NCBI RefSeq assembly: GCF_031884435.1
Contig: NZ_CP134779.1
Location: 5,518,001 to 5,582,000, forward strand
Direction of reading: 5' to 3'
Source of the DNA: Bosea sp. 685
GTDB lineage: Bacteria; Pseudomonadota; Alphaproteobacteria; Rhizobiales; Beijerinckiaceae
Length of the DNA: 64,000 nucleotides
The position numbers were made by a program, and so were the translations under genes. Under the pieces are notes generated by a model. It had not been told where the DNA came from. It searched no databases and was given only the letters and a program-made list of their open reading frames with translations. This document shows positions 15,985 to 26,711 of the stretch, piece after piece (the first letter of the stretch is position 1; each line of letters starts with the position of its first letter).

Positions 15985-18965
15985 GTACGCAACCCTTCCG
16001 TCTCGGCACCGGCGGCCTGATCGACCGCACGCAGGCGCAATCCTTCCGCTTCGACGGCAAGCGCTATGAGGGCTATGCCGGCGACACGCTCGCCTCGGCT
16101 CTCCTAGCGAATGGCGTCAGACTCGTCGGCCGCTCGTTCAAATACCACCGCCCGCGCGGCATCCTCTCGGCCGGAGCGGAGGAGCCCAATGCGCTGGTCG
16201 AGCTGCGCGCCGGCGCAAGGCGGGAGCCCAACACGCGCGCGACGGTCGCCGAGCTTTATCATGGGCTGGAGGCGCGCAGCCAGAACCGCTGGCCCTCGCT
16301 CGCCTTCGACCTGCTTTCGGTCAACTCGCTCTTCGGCGCCGGCCTGGTCGCGGGCTTCTACTACAAGACCTTCATGTGGCCGGCGGCCTTCTGGGAGAAG
16401 CTCTACGAGCCGCTGATCCGGCGAGCGGCCGGGCTCGGGCGGGCCGCGACCCATGAAGATCCCGACCACTACGAGAAGGCCTTCGCCTTCTGCGACGTGC
16501 TGGTGATCGGCGGCGGGCCGGCAGGCCTTGCCGCCGCGCTGGCAGCGGGGCGCAGCGGCGCACGCGTCATCCTCTGCGACGAGGATTTCCGGTTGGGCGG
16601 CGCCTTGCTTGCCGAAAAACGCGAGATCGACGGCCGGCCGGCGGCTGAATGGCTCGCCGCGACGCTGACCGAACTCGCCAGTCTGCCGGATGTGACGATG
16701 ATGCCGCGCAGCACGGTCTATGGCGTCTACGACCATGGCATCTATGGCGTGGTCGAACGTGTGAACGACCATCTGCCGGTCCCGCCGGCGCATCAGCCGC
16801 GCCAGCGCGCCTGGCGCATCAACGCCAAGCGCGCCGTGCTGGCGGCGGGCGCGATCGAGCGGCCAATCGTCTTCGCCGGCAACGACATGCCCGGCGTGAT
16901 GCTGGCCGGCGCCGTGCGCGCCTATGTCAACCGCTATGGCGTGCTGCCCGGGCGCGAGGCCGTCGTCTTCACCAGCGGCGACGATGGCTGGGCCACGGCT
17001 CGCGACCTCGTGGCGGCCGGTGCGAAGGTCGCCGCCATCGTCGATCCGCGCGCCGAGATCGATGCCGGACTGATGGCGCTGGCAAGCCGGATCGGCACGC
17101 AGGTATTCGCAGGGAGCGTGGTCAGCAGCGCCTCGGGCGGCCGGGCGCTCGACCGCGTCACCATCCGCGACGCTTCGGGGCGCGAGCAGGCCATCGCTTG
17201 CGACCTGCTTGCGGTCTCGAATGGCTGGAACCCGACGCTGCATCTGACCTCGCACCAGAATACGCGACCGGTCTGGGACGAGAGCATCCACGCCTTCGTG
17301 CCGGGCCAGATGCCGGCGGGCCTTTCCGTTGCCGGCAGCGCAGCCGGGCGGTTCTCGCTGGCGCAGGCGCTGGCGGACGGCGCGCGACTGGGCACAGAGG
17401 CCGCGACCGATTGCGGTTTTAGTGGGAAAACCGGGAAAACGCCGCCGAAGACTGACCCAGAAAGCCTCGCGCTCTCGCCCGTCTGGCGGGTGAAGGGCGG
17501 CAAGGGCAAAGCCTTCGTCGATTTCCAAAACGACGTCACCGACAAGGATGTCGAGCTCGCCGCACGCGAGGGCTTCAAGCCGGTCGAGCATCTCAAGCGC
17601 TACACCACACTGGGCATGGCGACCGACCAGGGCAAGACCTCCAATATCGCGGGCCTCGCAATCATGGCCGAGCTCACGGCCAAGACCATCCCCGAGACGG
17701 GCACGACGATCTTCCGCCCGCCTTATACGCCGGTGGCGATCGGCGCGCTCGGCGGGCATCATCGCGGCCGCGACTTCAGGCCGACGCGGCTCGCGCCGAC
17801 GCATCAATGGTCGCAGGACCAGGGTGCGGTCTTCATCGAGAGCGGCGCCTGGATGCGGGCGCAATACTATCCCAAACCCGGCGAGACCGACTGGCTGACC
17901 ACTGTGAACCGCGAGGTTCTGGCAGTGCGAAGCGGCGTCGGCCTCTGCGACGTCTCGACCCTGGGCAAGATCGATATCCAGGGCGCGGACGCCGCCGAAT
18001 TCCTGGAGCGTGTCTACATCAATGGCTGGAAGGCCCTGCCTGTCGGCAAGGCGCGCTACGGGCTGATGCTGCGCGAGGACGGCTTCGTCATGGATGACGG
18101 TACGACCTCGCGGCTCGCCGAGACCCATTTCCTGATGACCACCACCACGGCCAATGCCGGCAAGGTCATGCAGCATCTCGAATTCTGCCACCAGGTGCTC
18201 TGGCCCTCGCTCGATGTCCGCATGGTCTCGGTCTCCGAACAATGGGCGCAGGCCGCGATCGCCGGGCCGAAAGCGCGCGAGGTCCTGCAGGGCGTGGTCG
18301 ACCCGCAGCACGACATCTCGAACGAGGCCTTCCCCTATCTCGCCGCGCGGGAGGTCACGGTCGGCGGCGGCATTCCGGCGCGGCTGTTCCGGATCTCGTT
18401 TTCGGGTGAGCTCGCCTATGAGCTCGCCGTGCCCGCCGATTACGGCGACGCGATGATGCGGGCGCTGATGGCGGCGGGCGAGCCGCATGGCATCTGCGCT
18501 TACGGCACCGAAGCGCTCGGCGCGATGCGCATCGAGAAGGGCCATGTCGCCGGCAACGAGCTCAGCGGCCAGACCACGGCGCGCGATCTCGGCCTCGGCA
18601 AGATGATGTCCTCGAAGAAGGACTATATCGGCCGCGTCATGGCCAAGCGCGAGGCGCTGGTCGAGGCGCAGCGGCCGAGCCTCATTGGTTTCAAGGCGGT
18701 CGATCCCGGCCAGCGACTGCGCGCCGGAGCGCATTTCATCGCGCTCGGCCAGCCCGCGACGATGGAAAACGACGAGGGCTACATGACCTCGGTCGCCTAT
18801 TCCCCGAACCTGAAGCACTGGATGGGGCTCGGCCTGCTCAAGAACGGCGCGAGCCGCATCGGCGAGCGCATCCGCGCGGTCGACCCCGTCCGCAACGGCG
18901 ATATCGAGGTCGAGATCTGCTCGCCCGTCTTCGTCGATCCCGAAGGAACGCGCCTGCATGTCTGA
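15981..18965 (+). CDS. soxA: Sarcosine oxidase subunit alpha
   Basis: Large subunit of sarcosine oxidase, 994 residues from ATG 15981. The N-terminus holds a ferredoxin-like fold (YEGYAGDTLASALLANGV, FKYHRPRGI). A central dinucleotide-binding region follows, with VLVIGGGPAGLAAALAAGRS near residue 173. From about residue 620 comes a glycine-cleavage T-protein-like domain (GVGLCDVSTLGKIDIQG, GELAYELAVPADYG, ALGAMRIEKGHVAGNEL) that binds tetrahydrofolate and receives the methyl group as 5,10-methylene-THF. The frame is open further upstream, but that part overlaps soxD in another frame and is discarded. The stop overlaps soxG by eight bases. Confidence 0.96.
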   Translation: MSTQPFRLGTGGLIDRTQAQSFRFDGKRYEGYAGDTLASALLANGVRLVGRSFKYHRPRGILSAGAEEPNALVELRAGARREPNTRATVAELYHGLEARSQNRWPSLAFDLLSVNSLFGAGLVAGFYYKTFMWPAAFWEKLYEPLIRRAAGLGRAATHEDPDHYEKAFAFCDVLVIGGGPAGLAAALAAGRSGARVILCDEDFRLGGALLAEKREIDGRPAAEWLAATLTELASLPDVTMMPRSTVYGVYDHGIYGVVERVNDHLPVPPAHQPRQRAWRINAKRAVLAAGAIERPIVFAGNDMPGVMLAGAVRAYVNRYGVLPGREAVVFTSGDDGWATARDLVAAGAKVAAIVDPRAEIDAGLMALASRIGTQVFAGSVVSSASGGRALDRVTIRDASGREQAIACDLLAVSNGWNPTLHLTSHQNTRPVWDESIHAFVPGQMPAGLSVAGSAAGRFSLAQALADGARLGTEAATDCGFSGKTGKTPPKTDPESLALSPVWRVKGGKGKAFVDFQNDVTDKDVELAAREGFKPVEHLKRYTTLGMATDQGKTSNIAGLAIMAELTAKTIPETGTTIFRPPYTPVAIGALGGHHRGRDFRPTRLAPTHQWSQDQGAVFIESGAWMRAQYYPKPGETDWLTTVNREVLAVRSGVGLCDVSTLGKIDIQGADAAEFLERVYINGWKALPVGKARYGLMLREDGFVMDDGTTSRLAETHFLMTTTTANAGKVMQHLEFCHQVLWPSLDVRMVSVSEQWAQAAIAGPKAREVLQGVVDPQHDISNEAFPYLAAREVTVGGGIPARLFRISFSGELAYELAVPADYGDAMMRALMAAGEPHGICAYGTEALGAMRIEKGHVAGNELSGQTTARDLGLGKMMSSKKDYIGRVMAKREALVEAQRPSLIGFKAVDPGQRLRAGAHFIALGQPATMENDEGYMTSVAYSPNLKHWMGLGLLKNGASRIGERIRAVDPVRNGDIEVEICSPVFVDPEGTRLHV

Positions 18966-19620
18966 CGCAGCGACGAAGTCTGACGCAGTGATGAAGCCGG
19001 GCTGGACGCCCAGGAGCGCCTGGGCCGGCATCCTGTCCGAAGGGTCGTTCGGTGCGAAGGGACCCGCAGGCGTTACCGCAACCGCCAGGGAAGGGCTCGG
19101 CATCGCCAGCCTGATCGCGCCGGGGGACGGCGAAGCGGTTTTGAGCCAGGTCGTCAAGACGCGCTTCGGGCTTGACCTGCCGACCACGCCTCGGACAGCC
19201 GTCTCGGCCGGGCGCGCACTGGTCTGGGCCGGCCCGGGCCAATGGCTGTTCATCGCCGGGGATCGCGGCGGTTTCGCCGACGATCTTCAGGCGCTGTCGG
19301 GGCTGGCTGCGATTGCCGACCAGAGCGACGGACGCGCCGTCTTGACCCTGTCGGGCGGCAAAATCCGCGCCGCGCTGGCCAAGGGCTGCATGATCGACCT
19401 GCATCCATCCGCCTTCCCGGTCGGCAGCGCAGCCTTGACAAGCATCGCCCATATCGGTGTGCATCTCTGGCGGGCCGAGGACGGTCCTGACGGAGCGGTT
19501 TTCGAGTTCATGGTCGCGCGCAGCATGGCGGGTAGTTTCTGGTCCTGGTTCTCGGCCTCCGTGGCCGAGTTCGGCTGCCAGGTCGCGCTTGCGAGAGATT
19601 GCGCCAACGGACGAGGTTGA
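18958..19620 (+). CDS. soxG: Sarcosine oxidase subunit gamma
   Basis: Gamma subunit of heterotetrameric sarcosine oxidase, 220 residues, slightly longer than many family members because of an N-terminal extension (SDAATKSDAVMKPGWTPRS). It belongs to the folate-binding YgfZ/GcvT-like superfamily; LVWAGPGQWLFIAG, QSDGRAVLTLSGGKIR and DLHPSAFPVGSAALT are the recognisable blocks. It packs against the folate domain of the alpha subunit. It overlaps soxA by eight bases, completing the soxBDAG set. Confidence 0.94.
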   Translation: MSDAATKSDAVMKPGWTPRSAWAGILSEGSFGAKGPAGVTATAREGLGIASLIAPGDGEAVLSQVVKTRFGLDLPTTPRTAVSAGRALVWAGPGQWLFIAGDRGGFADDLQALSGLAAIADQSDGRAVLTLSGGKIRAALAKGCMIDLHPSAFPVGSAALTSIAHIGVHLWRAEDGPDGAVFEFMVARSMAGSFWSWFSASVAEFGCQVALARDCANGRG

Positions 19621-19717
19621 GCGCAGCGCGTCGCGCGCAGCCCGCCTCGCCTCTCCCCATTCTATTCCTGCCATTCCTGTTTCGATTTGAAGGGCCGCCT
19701 CCCCGGCGGCGTCGATC

Positions 19718-20581
19718 ATGCTCGACCGTACCGCGATCCTCACCCTCTCCTGCCCGAACCGCCCCGGCATCGTCGCTGCCGTCTCGACCCTGCTGTTCGA
19801 GGCCGGCTGCAACATCCTCGACGCCCAGCAATTCGACGACACCGAGACTGGCCGCTTCTTCATGCGCGTCGTCTTCAACCGTCTTGAGGACGGGCAACAA
19901 CCCGCGGCGATCGCTGCCTCGGTCGACGAATTGGCCAAGCGCTTCGGCATGGCCGTCACGCTGCGCGAGCGCGGAGCGAAGAAGCGCGTCATGCTGCTGG
20001 TCTCGAAATTCGACCATTGCCTGGCCGACTTGCTTTATCGCTGGCGCATCGGCGAGTTGCCGATGGAGATCACCGGCATCGTCTCAAATCACGGCCGCGA
20101 CAGCATCGCCTCGACCGATATCGGCGATCTACCGTTCCATCACTTGCCGGTGACGCGCCAGACCAAGATGGAACAGGAGGCCGAAATCTGGCGATTGGTC
20201 CAGGAAACCAAGACCGATCTTGTGGTGCTCGCGCGCTATATGCAGATCCTGTCTGACGGATTCTCGGCCAAGCTTCTTGGCCGCTGCATCAATATTCATC
20301 ACTCCTTCCTGCCTGGGTTCAAGGGCGCCAAGCCCTATCACCAGGCCCATGAGCGCGGCGTGAAGCTGATCGGGGCGACGGCGCATTACGTCACACCCGA
20401 TCTCGATGAAGGCCCAATTATCGAGCAGGACGTCGAGCGCATCTCGCATCGCGATACGCCCGACGATCTCGTCCGCAAGGGCCGCGACATCGAACGGCGC
20501 GTGCTGGCGCGCGCCGTCCTCCATCATTTGGAGGATCGCGTCATCCTCAATGGCAAGAAGACCGTCGTCTTCACCGATTGA
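19718..20581 (+). CDS. purU: Formyltetrahydrofolate deformylase
   Basis: Cytoplasmic hydrolase of 287 residues that splits 10-formyl-THF into THF and formate. An N-terminal ACT domain ([19 protein letters not shown]) is followed by the formyltransferase fold. The latter shows [19 protein letters not shown], read in parts, [27 protein letters not shown] and [15 protein letters not shown], containing the catalytic Asn/His/Asp set. It stands 97 bases after soxG. Linkage to sarcosine oxidase is well known: the demethylation loads one-carbon units on folate and PurU releases excess as formate, keeping free THF available. Confidence 0.95.
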   Translation: MLDRTAILTLSCPNRPGIVAAVSTLLFEAGCNILDAQQFDDTETGRFFMRVVFNRLEDGQQPAAIAASVDELAKRFGMAVTLRERGAKKRVMLLVSKFDHCLADLLYRWRIGELPMEITGIVSNHGRDSIASTDIGDLPFHHLPVTRQTKMEQEAEIWRLVQETKTDLVVLARYMQILSDGFSAKLLGRCINIHHSFLPGFKGAKPYHQAHERGVKLIGATAHYVTPDLDEGPIIEQDVERISHRDTPDDLVRKGRDIERRVLARAVLHHLEDRVILNGKKTVVFTD

Positions 20582-20803
20582 GCGGCATAAAATTGCGTTT
20601 CCCTGGCTAATCGCGAACGTATCGCGGCGTTCCGCGCATGCGATGACACGCGCGCGCCGCGCGAAGGAAGCGTCCTCCGCATCCGCCGTTGCGCTGCACG
20701 GTTGACGCATCGATTGGCACATGCCTTGCTCAGGGCGATCGGGGAAAGAGCGGTGCGGTAAGCGCCGCCTGTCGATTTCTGTCGCTTGAAGTGGAGGCTA
20801 CGA

Positions 20804-22594
20804 ATGAAAGATCATGATCTGCGACGACTGATCGAAGGGGTCAAAACCGGTGGCCTGTCGCGGCGATCCTTCATCAAGAAGGCTGCGGCTATCGGCCTGG
20901 CAGCTCCATTCGCGAACCAGCTGCTTGGATTCAACGGCGTCGCGATGGCGCAGAACGCCACCGTTGAATACAAGCCGACCAAGGCTGGCGGCGGCGGGCC
21001 GCTCAAGATCCTGCTCTGGCAGGCGCCAACCCTGCTGAACCCGCATTTCGCCTCGGGTACCAAGGACCAGATCGCCTCGCGTATCTTCTTCGAGCCGCTG
21101 GCCGGCTGGGACAAGGAAGGCAACCTGATCGCGCAGCTCGCGGCAGAGACCCCAAGCAAGGCCAATGGCGGTCTTTCCGCCGACGGCAAGGAAGTGACCT
21201 GGAAGCTGAAGCCCGGCGTGAAGTGGCATGACGGCAAGCCGTTCACGGCCGACGACGTCGTCTTCACCTGGGAATACGCCAAGGATCCGGCGACCGCCGC
21301 CTACACCACCGGCTCCTACAAGGACATCACGGTCCAGAAGATCGATGACCTGACCATCAAGGTCATCTTCAAGGAAGCGACGCCGTTCTGGGCCGATCCC
21401 TTCGTCGGCACGGCCGGCCAGATTCTGCCGAAGCATCATTTCGCCGATTATATCGGCGCCAAGTCGCGCGACGCGCCGGCCAACCTCAAGCCCGTCGGCA
21501 CCGGCCCCTACAAGTTCGTCGACTTCAAGCCGGGCGACATCCTCACCGGCGAGCGCTTCACCGATTACCACGTCAAGAACCAGCCGCATTTCGACACGCT
21601 CGAGGTGAAGGGCGGCGGTGACGCGGTCTCGGCGGCGCGCGCCGTGCTGCAGACCGGCGAATTCGACTATGCCTGGAATCTGCAGGTCGAGGATGAAGTC
21701 CTCAAGCGCATGGAGACCGGCGGCCGCGGCAAGATCAGCGCCGTCGCATCCGGTGACATCGAGTTCATCATCCTCAACACCACCGATCCGTGGACCGAAG
21801 TCGATGGCGAGCGCTCGAGCATCAAGACCAAGCACCCGACGCTGTCAGACCCGAAGGTGCGCGAGGCGATCAACCTGCTGATCGACCGCGACTCGATCCA
21901 GAAGTTCATCTATGGCCGCGGCGGCGTCGCCACTGCGAGCTTCGTGAACGAGCCGAAAATGTTCAAGTCGCAGAAGCTCAAATACGAGTTCAGCGTCGAC
22001 AAGGCGAACAAGATCCTCGACGACGCGGGCTATAAGCGCGGCGCGGACGGCATCCGTGAAAAGGATGGCAAGAAGCTGAAATACGTCTACCAGACCTCGA
22101 TCAACGCCCCGCGCCAGAAGACCCAGGCCATCATCAAGCAGGCCTGCCAGCGCGCCGGCATTGAGCTGGAGCTGAAGTCTGTCACGGCCTCGGTGTTCTT
22201 CTCGTCTGATGTCGCCAACCCCGACACCTACACCAAGCTCTATGTCGACATCGAGATGTACACCACGACGCAGCCGCAGCCCGATCCGGAGCGCTTCCTC
22301 AACCAGTTCACCACCGAGGAGATCGCCAACAAGGAGAACAAGTGGCTGGGCCGCAACGTCTCGCGCTACTCCGATCCGGCAGCGGACGCGGCCTTCAAGG
22401 CCGCCCAGAAGGAGCTCGATCCGGCCAAGCGCGCCGCGCTCTTGATCAAGGTCAACGAGATCTTCTGCGAGGCGAATGTGATCCTGCCGCTGCTGTCGCG
22501 CACCCGCGTCGCCGCGTCCGTGCATAATCTCGTGCATGATCACAGCGGCTGGGACGTCGACACCTGGAACCTCGCGGCCTGGTATCGTAGCTGA
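20804..22594 (+). CDS. ABC transporter substrate-binding protein, family 5 (Tat-exported)
   Basis: Large periplasmic binding protein, 596 residues, heading the second peptide-type ABC operon. ATG 20804 has GGAG seven bases upstream; an in-frame ATG 18 bases earlier lacks one. The signal is a clear twin-arginine type (LSRRSFIKKAAAIGLA, ending VAMAQ). Family 5 blocks: GVKWHDGKPFTADDVVFTWE, PVGTGPYKFVDFKPGD, DPKVREAINLLIDRDSI and DPERFLNQFTTEE. It begins 222 bases after purU. Position next to the sarcosine operon suggests, but does not prove, a substrate related to methylated glycine derivatives. Confidence 0.93.
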   Translation: MKDHDLRRLIEGVKTGGLSRRSFIKKAAAIGLAAPFANQLLGFNGVAMAQNATVEYKPTKAGGGGPLKILLWQAPTLLNPHFASGTKDQIASRIFFEPLAGWDKEGNLIAQLAAETPSKANGGLSADGKEVTWKLKPGVKWHDGKPFTADDVVFTWEYAKDPATAAYTTGSYKDITVQKIDDLTIKVIFKEATPFWADPFVGTAGQILPKHHFADYIGAKSRDAPANLKPVGTGPYKFVDFKPGDILTGERFTDYHVKNQPHFDTLEVKGGGDAVSAARAVLQTGEFDYAWNLQVEDEVLKRMETGGRGKISAVASGDIEFIILNTTDPWTEVDGERSSIKTKHPTLSDPKVREAINLLIDRDSIQKFIYGRGGVATASFVNEPKMFKSQKLKYEFSVDKANKILDDAGYKRGADGIREKDGKKLKYVYQTSINAPRQKTQAIIKQACQRAGIELELKSVTASVFFSSDVANPDTYTKLYVDIEMYTTTQPQPDPERFLNQFTTEEIANKENKWLGRNVSRYSDPAADAAFKAAQKELDPAKRAALLIKVNEIFCEANVILPLLSRTRVAASVHNLVHDHSGWDVDTWNLAAWYRS

Positions 22595-22721
22595 GACCCT
22601 GGTCCTTCGCGGAGCTAGCGCTTCGTGAAGGGCCTGTTCGCCGCCTGCAGGCACAAGCGTGCTTGCAGGCGGCGAGCCATTTTCGTCCGCGGGCCAACCG
22701 CGTGCTCACAGAGACCATTTC

Positions 22722-23681
22722 ATGGCCAGTTATCTGCTCCGGCGCCTGCTGATCGCCATTCCCAGCCTGCTCGGGATCAGCCTTATCCTGTTCACGGTGC
22801 TCGCAATGGCGCCGGGCGACCCGTTCTCGGAAATGGCGACCAATCCGAACGTGCCGCCTGAGGTGCGTGAGGCACTGCGCGCCAGCTTCGGCCTCAACGA
22901 TCCGATCATGGTGCGCTATCTGCGCTGGCTGACATCGATGATGCAGGGCGACTGGGGCTTTTCCTTCGCCAGCCGCATCAATGTCGACAAGCTGATCCTG
23001 CAGCGCGTGCCGACCACTCTCTTCGTCGTCGGCTCCTCGCAGATCCTGGCGCTGTTGATCGCACTGCCTGTCGGCATCTATGCCGCGACGCGACCCTATT
23101 CGGTGTTCGACCAGATCGCCAATACGCTGGCCTTCGTCGGTTTCTCGCTGCCGACCTTCTTCACCGGCCTGCTCTTCATCCTGGTCTTCTCGGTGGCGCT
23201 GGACTGGTTCCCCTTCGTGTACCGCTCCGACATCGCCGCCACGGGCTGGCGCTGGTACTGGGAGATGTTCCGCCAGGCGATCATGCCGATCATGGTGCTC
23301 GGTCTGTTCCAGGCGGCCTCCTATACGCGCTATGTCCGCTCGGCGGTGCTCGACGTCATTCGGCTGGACTACGTCACCACCGCCCGCGCCAAAGGCCTGA
23401 GCGAGCGGAAGGTGACGCTTCGCCACATCACGCGCAATGCGCTGATCCCGGTCGTCACGCTCGTCGCCCTGCAGATGCCGGCCGTGTTCGGCGGTGCCAT
23501 CGTCACCGAGCAGATCTTTCGCATTCCAGGCATCGGCTCGCTGCTGATCGACGCGATCCTCGCCAACGACACACCGGTGATCATGGCCGTGACCTTCGTC
23601 TTCGCCTGCCTCGTCGTCATCTTCAATCTCATCGCGGATCTTCTTTATGGCTGGCTCGACCCTCGCATCTCCTTCAGCTGA
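22722..23681 (+). CDS. ABC transporter permease, DppB/OppB type
   Basis: Inner-membrane permease, 319 residues from ATG 22722 (MASYLLRRLLIAIPSLLGIS); the frame is open upstream but that extension is not family-like. It has the MAPGDPFSEMA motif after the first helix, six hydrophobic segments, and the ATPase-docking loop LDYVTTARAKGLSERKV followed by RNALIPVVTLVA. The end LLYGWLDPRISFS is standard. It overlaps the following permease gene by 35 bases. Confidence 0.93.
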   Translation: MASYLLRRLLIAIPSLLGISLILFTVLAMAPGDPFSEMATNPNVPPEVREALRASFGLNDPIMVRYLRWLTSMMQGDWGFSFASRINVDKLILQRVPTTLFVVGSSQILALLIALPVGIYAATRPYSVFDQIANTLAFVGFSLPTFFTGLLFILVFSVALDWFPFVYRSDIAATGWRWYWEMFRQAIMPIMVLGLFQAASYTRYVRSAVLDVIRLDYVTTARAKGLSERKVTLRHITRNALIPVVTLVALQMPAVFGGAIVTEQIFRIPGIGSLLIDAILANDTPVIMAVTFVFACLVVIFNLIADLLYGWLDPRISFS

Positions 23682-24588
23682 ACCCGTGGTGGTGGCGGCG
23701 AAAACGAGCGCTGCGGTCTCGCCGGGGCGCGAGACCTGGCGGCGTTTCCGCCGGCATCGGCTCGCCATGGCGAGCTCGGTCGTGCTGGCCATATTGGTGC
23801 TCGGCGTCGTCATCGGCCCCTGGCTCTGGCCGATTGCGATCAACGAGATCGACTTCTCGGCCCAGCTCCAGACCCCGTCCTGGGCCCATCCCTTCGGGAC
23901 CGACGATCTCGGCCAGGACATTCTGGCGCGGATGATCTATGGCGGCCGCATCTCGCTCGCCGTCGGTCTCGCGGCCATGTTCGTCGCCACCTTCGTCGGC
24001 GTCGTCGTCGGCGCGCTGGCGGGCATGTCGCGCCGCTATGTCGACTCTTTCCTGATGTGGGTGACCGATCTGTTCCTGTCGCTGCCGCAGCTGCCGCTGC
24101 TGCTGCTCGTGATCTATCTCTTCCGCGAGCAGCTCAAGGCGGCCTTCGGCGTCGAGGGCGGCGTCTTCGTGCTGATCGTCATCGTCATCGGCGGGCTGAA
24201 GTGGATGCCCGTGGCGCGGCTGGTGCGCGCACAGTTCATGTCGCTGCGCGAGAAGGAATTCGTCGAGGCGGCGCGCGCGCAGGGCGCGACCAAGTTCCGG
24301 CAGATGGTCCACCACATCCTGCCGAACGCGCTCGGCCCCGTGATCGTAGCGGCGACCATCGAGGTTTCCTCGGCGATCATCGCGGAATCGACGCTCTCCT
24401 TCCTCGGACTGGGCTTCCCTCCCGACATCCCGACCTGGGGGCGCCTGCTCTTCGACGCCAAGGACCATCTCGATTCCGCCCCGCACTGGGCTCTGTTCCC
24501 CGGTGCTGCGATCTTCCTCACCGTGCTCTCGATCAACTTCATCGGCGACGGCCTGCGCGACGCGCTCGATCCGCGCCGCGTCATCTGA
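23647..24588 (+). CDS. ABC transporter permease, DppC/OppC type
   Basis: Second permease of this importer, 313 residues, with a longer cytoplasmic N-terminus than its counterpart at 6751. After RRFRRHRLAMASSVVLAILV come HPFGTDDLGQDILARMIYGGR, read in parts (the GTDxLGxD motif), and the coupling loop KEFVEAARAQGATKFRQM. The C-terminus INFIGDGLRDALDPRRV is typical. The start chosen overlaps the upstream permease by 35 bases. A later start is possible, but nothing nearby has a better ribosome site. Confidence 0.9.
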   Translation: MAGSTLASPSAEPVVVAAKTSAAVSPGRETWRRFRRHRLAMASSVVLAILVLGVVIGPWLWPIAINEIDFSAQLQTPSWAHPFGTDDLGQDILARMIYGGRISLAVGLAAMFVATFVGVVVGALAGMSRRYVDSFLMWVTDLFLSLPQLPLLLLVIYLFREQLKAAFGVEGGVFVLIVIVIGGLKWMPVARLVRAQFMSLREKEFVEAARAQGATKFRQMVHHILPNALGPVIVAATIEVSSAIIAESTLSFLGLGFPPDIPTWGRLLFDAKDHLDSAPHWALFPGAAIFLTVLSINFIGDGLRDALDPRRVI

Positions 24589-24612
24589 CACAAACCATAG
24601 AAGGCACCCCTC

Positions 24613-26466
<1,854 letters not shown>

Positions 26467-26492
26467 GCTTTCTGAGCCCCGTGAAGAACGGA

Positions 26493-26522
26493 AGCCCGCG
26501 GCAGCGATGCCGCGGGCTTTTT
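26493..26522 (+). terminator. Rho-independent terminator of the second peptide ABC operon
   Basis: Perfect 11-base stem AGCCCGCGGCA/TGCCGCGGGCT with a GCGA tetraloop and five T at the end of the stem, 27 bases after the ATPase stop. It is the clearest intrinsic terminator in the window. Confidence 0.9.
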
Positions 26523-26526
26523 GTTG

Positions 26527-26610
26527 GAAGCATCGGCCCGAAAAGTGGGAACCGGTTTTCGGGACAAGCCGAGGCAAGATCAAAACCCTACAGCATCTGA
26601 TGCTGTAGGG
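26527..26610. repeat. Hyphomicrobiales-type intergenic repeat with two hairpins
   Basis: Directly after the terminator. The first part contains CCCGAAAA and TTTTCGGG (8-base stem, 26537-26544 with 26556-26563) around AGTGGGAACCGG, a sequence I recognise as widespread between genes in this order. The second part is a perfect 11-base stem CCCTACAGCAT/ATGCTGTAGGG with a three-base loop (26586-26610). The remainder up to 26711 shows no gene. Confidence 0.65.
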
Positions 26611-26711
26611 CGCCCCGCTGGTCATTCGGGGCTTCGCCCTCGGGTCCGACCTCTGGTCGGCCCAAGGATAAACTCCGCGAAGAGCCCGGAAAAGCGTCCA
26701 GCGCTGAACCG

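Noticed and set aside
16104..19253. Very long open frame on the minus strand opposite soxA/soxG
   Set aside because: Antisense open frames over 1000 codons arise in GC-rich genes with strong third-position bias. The translation is Arg/Asp/Gly/His-rich and matches no family, while the plus strand encodes clear sarcosine oxidase subunits.
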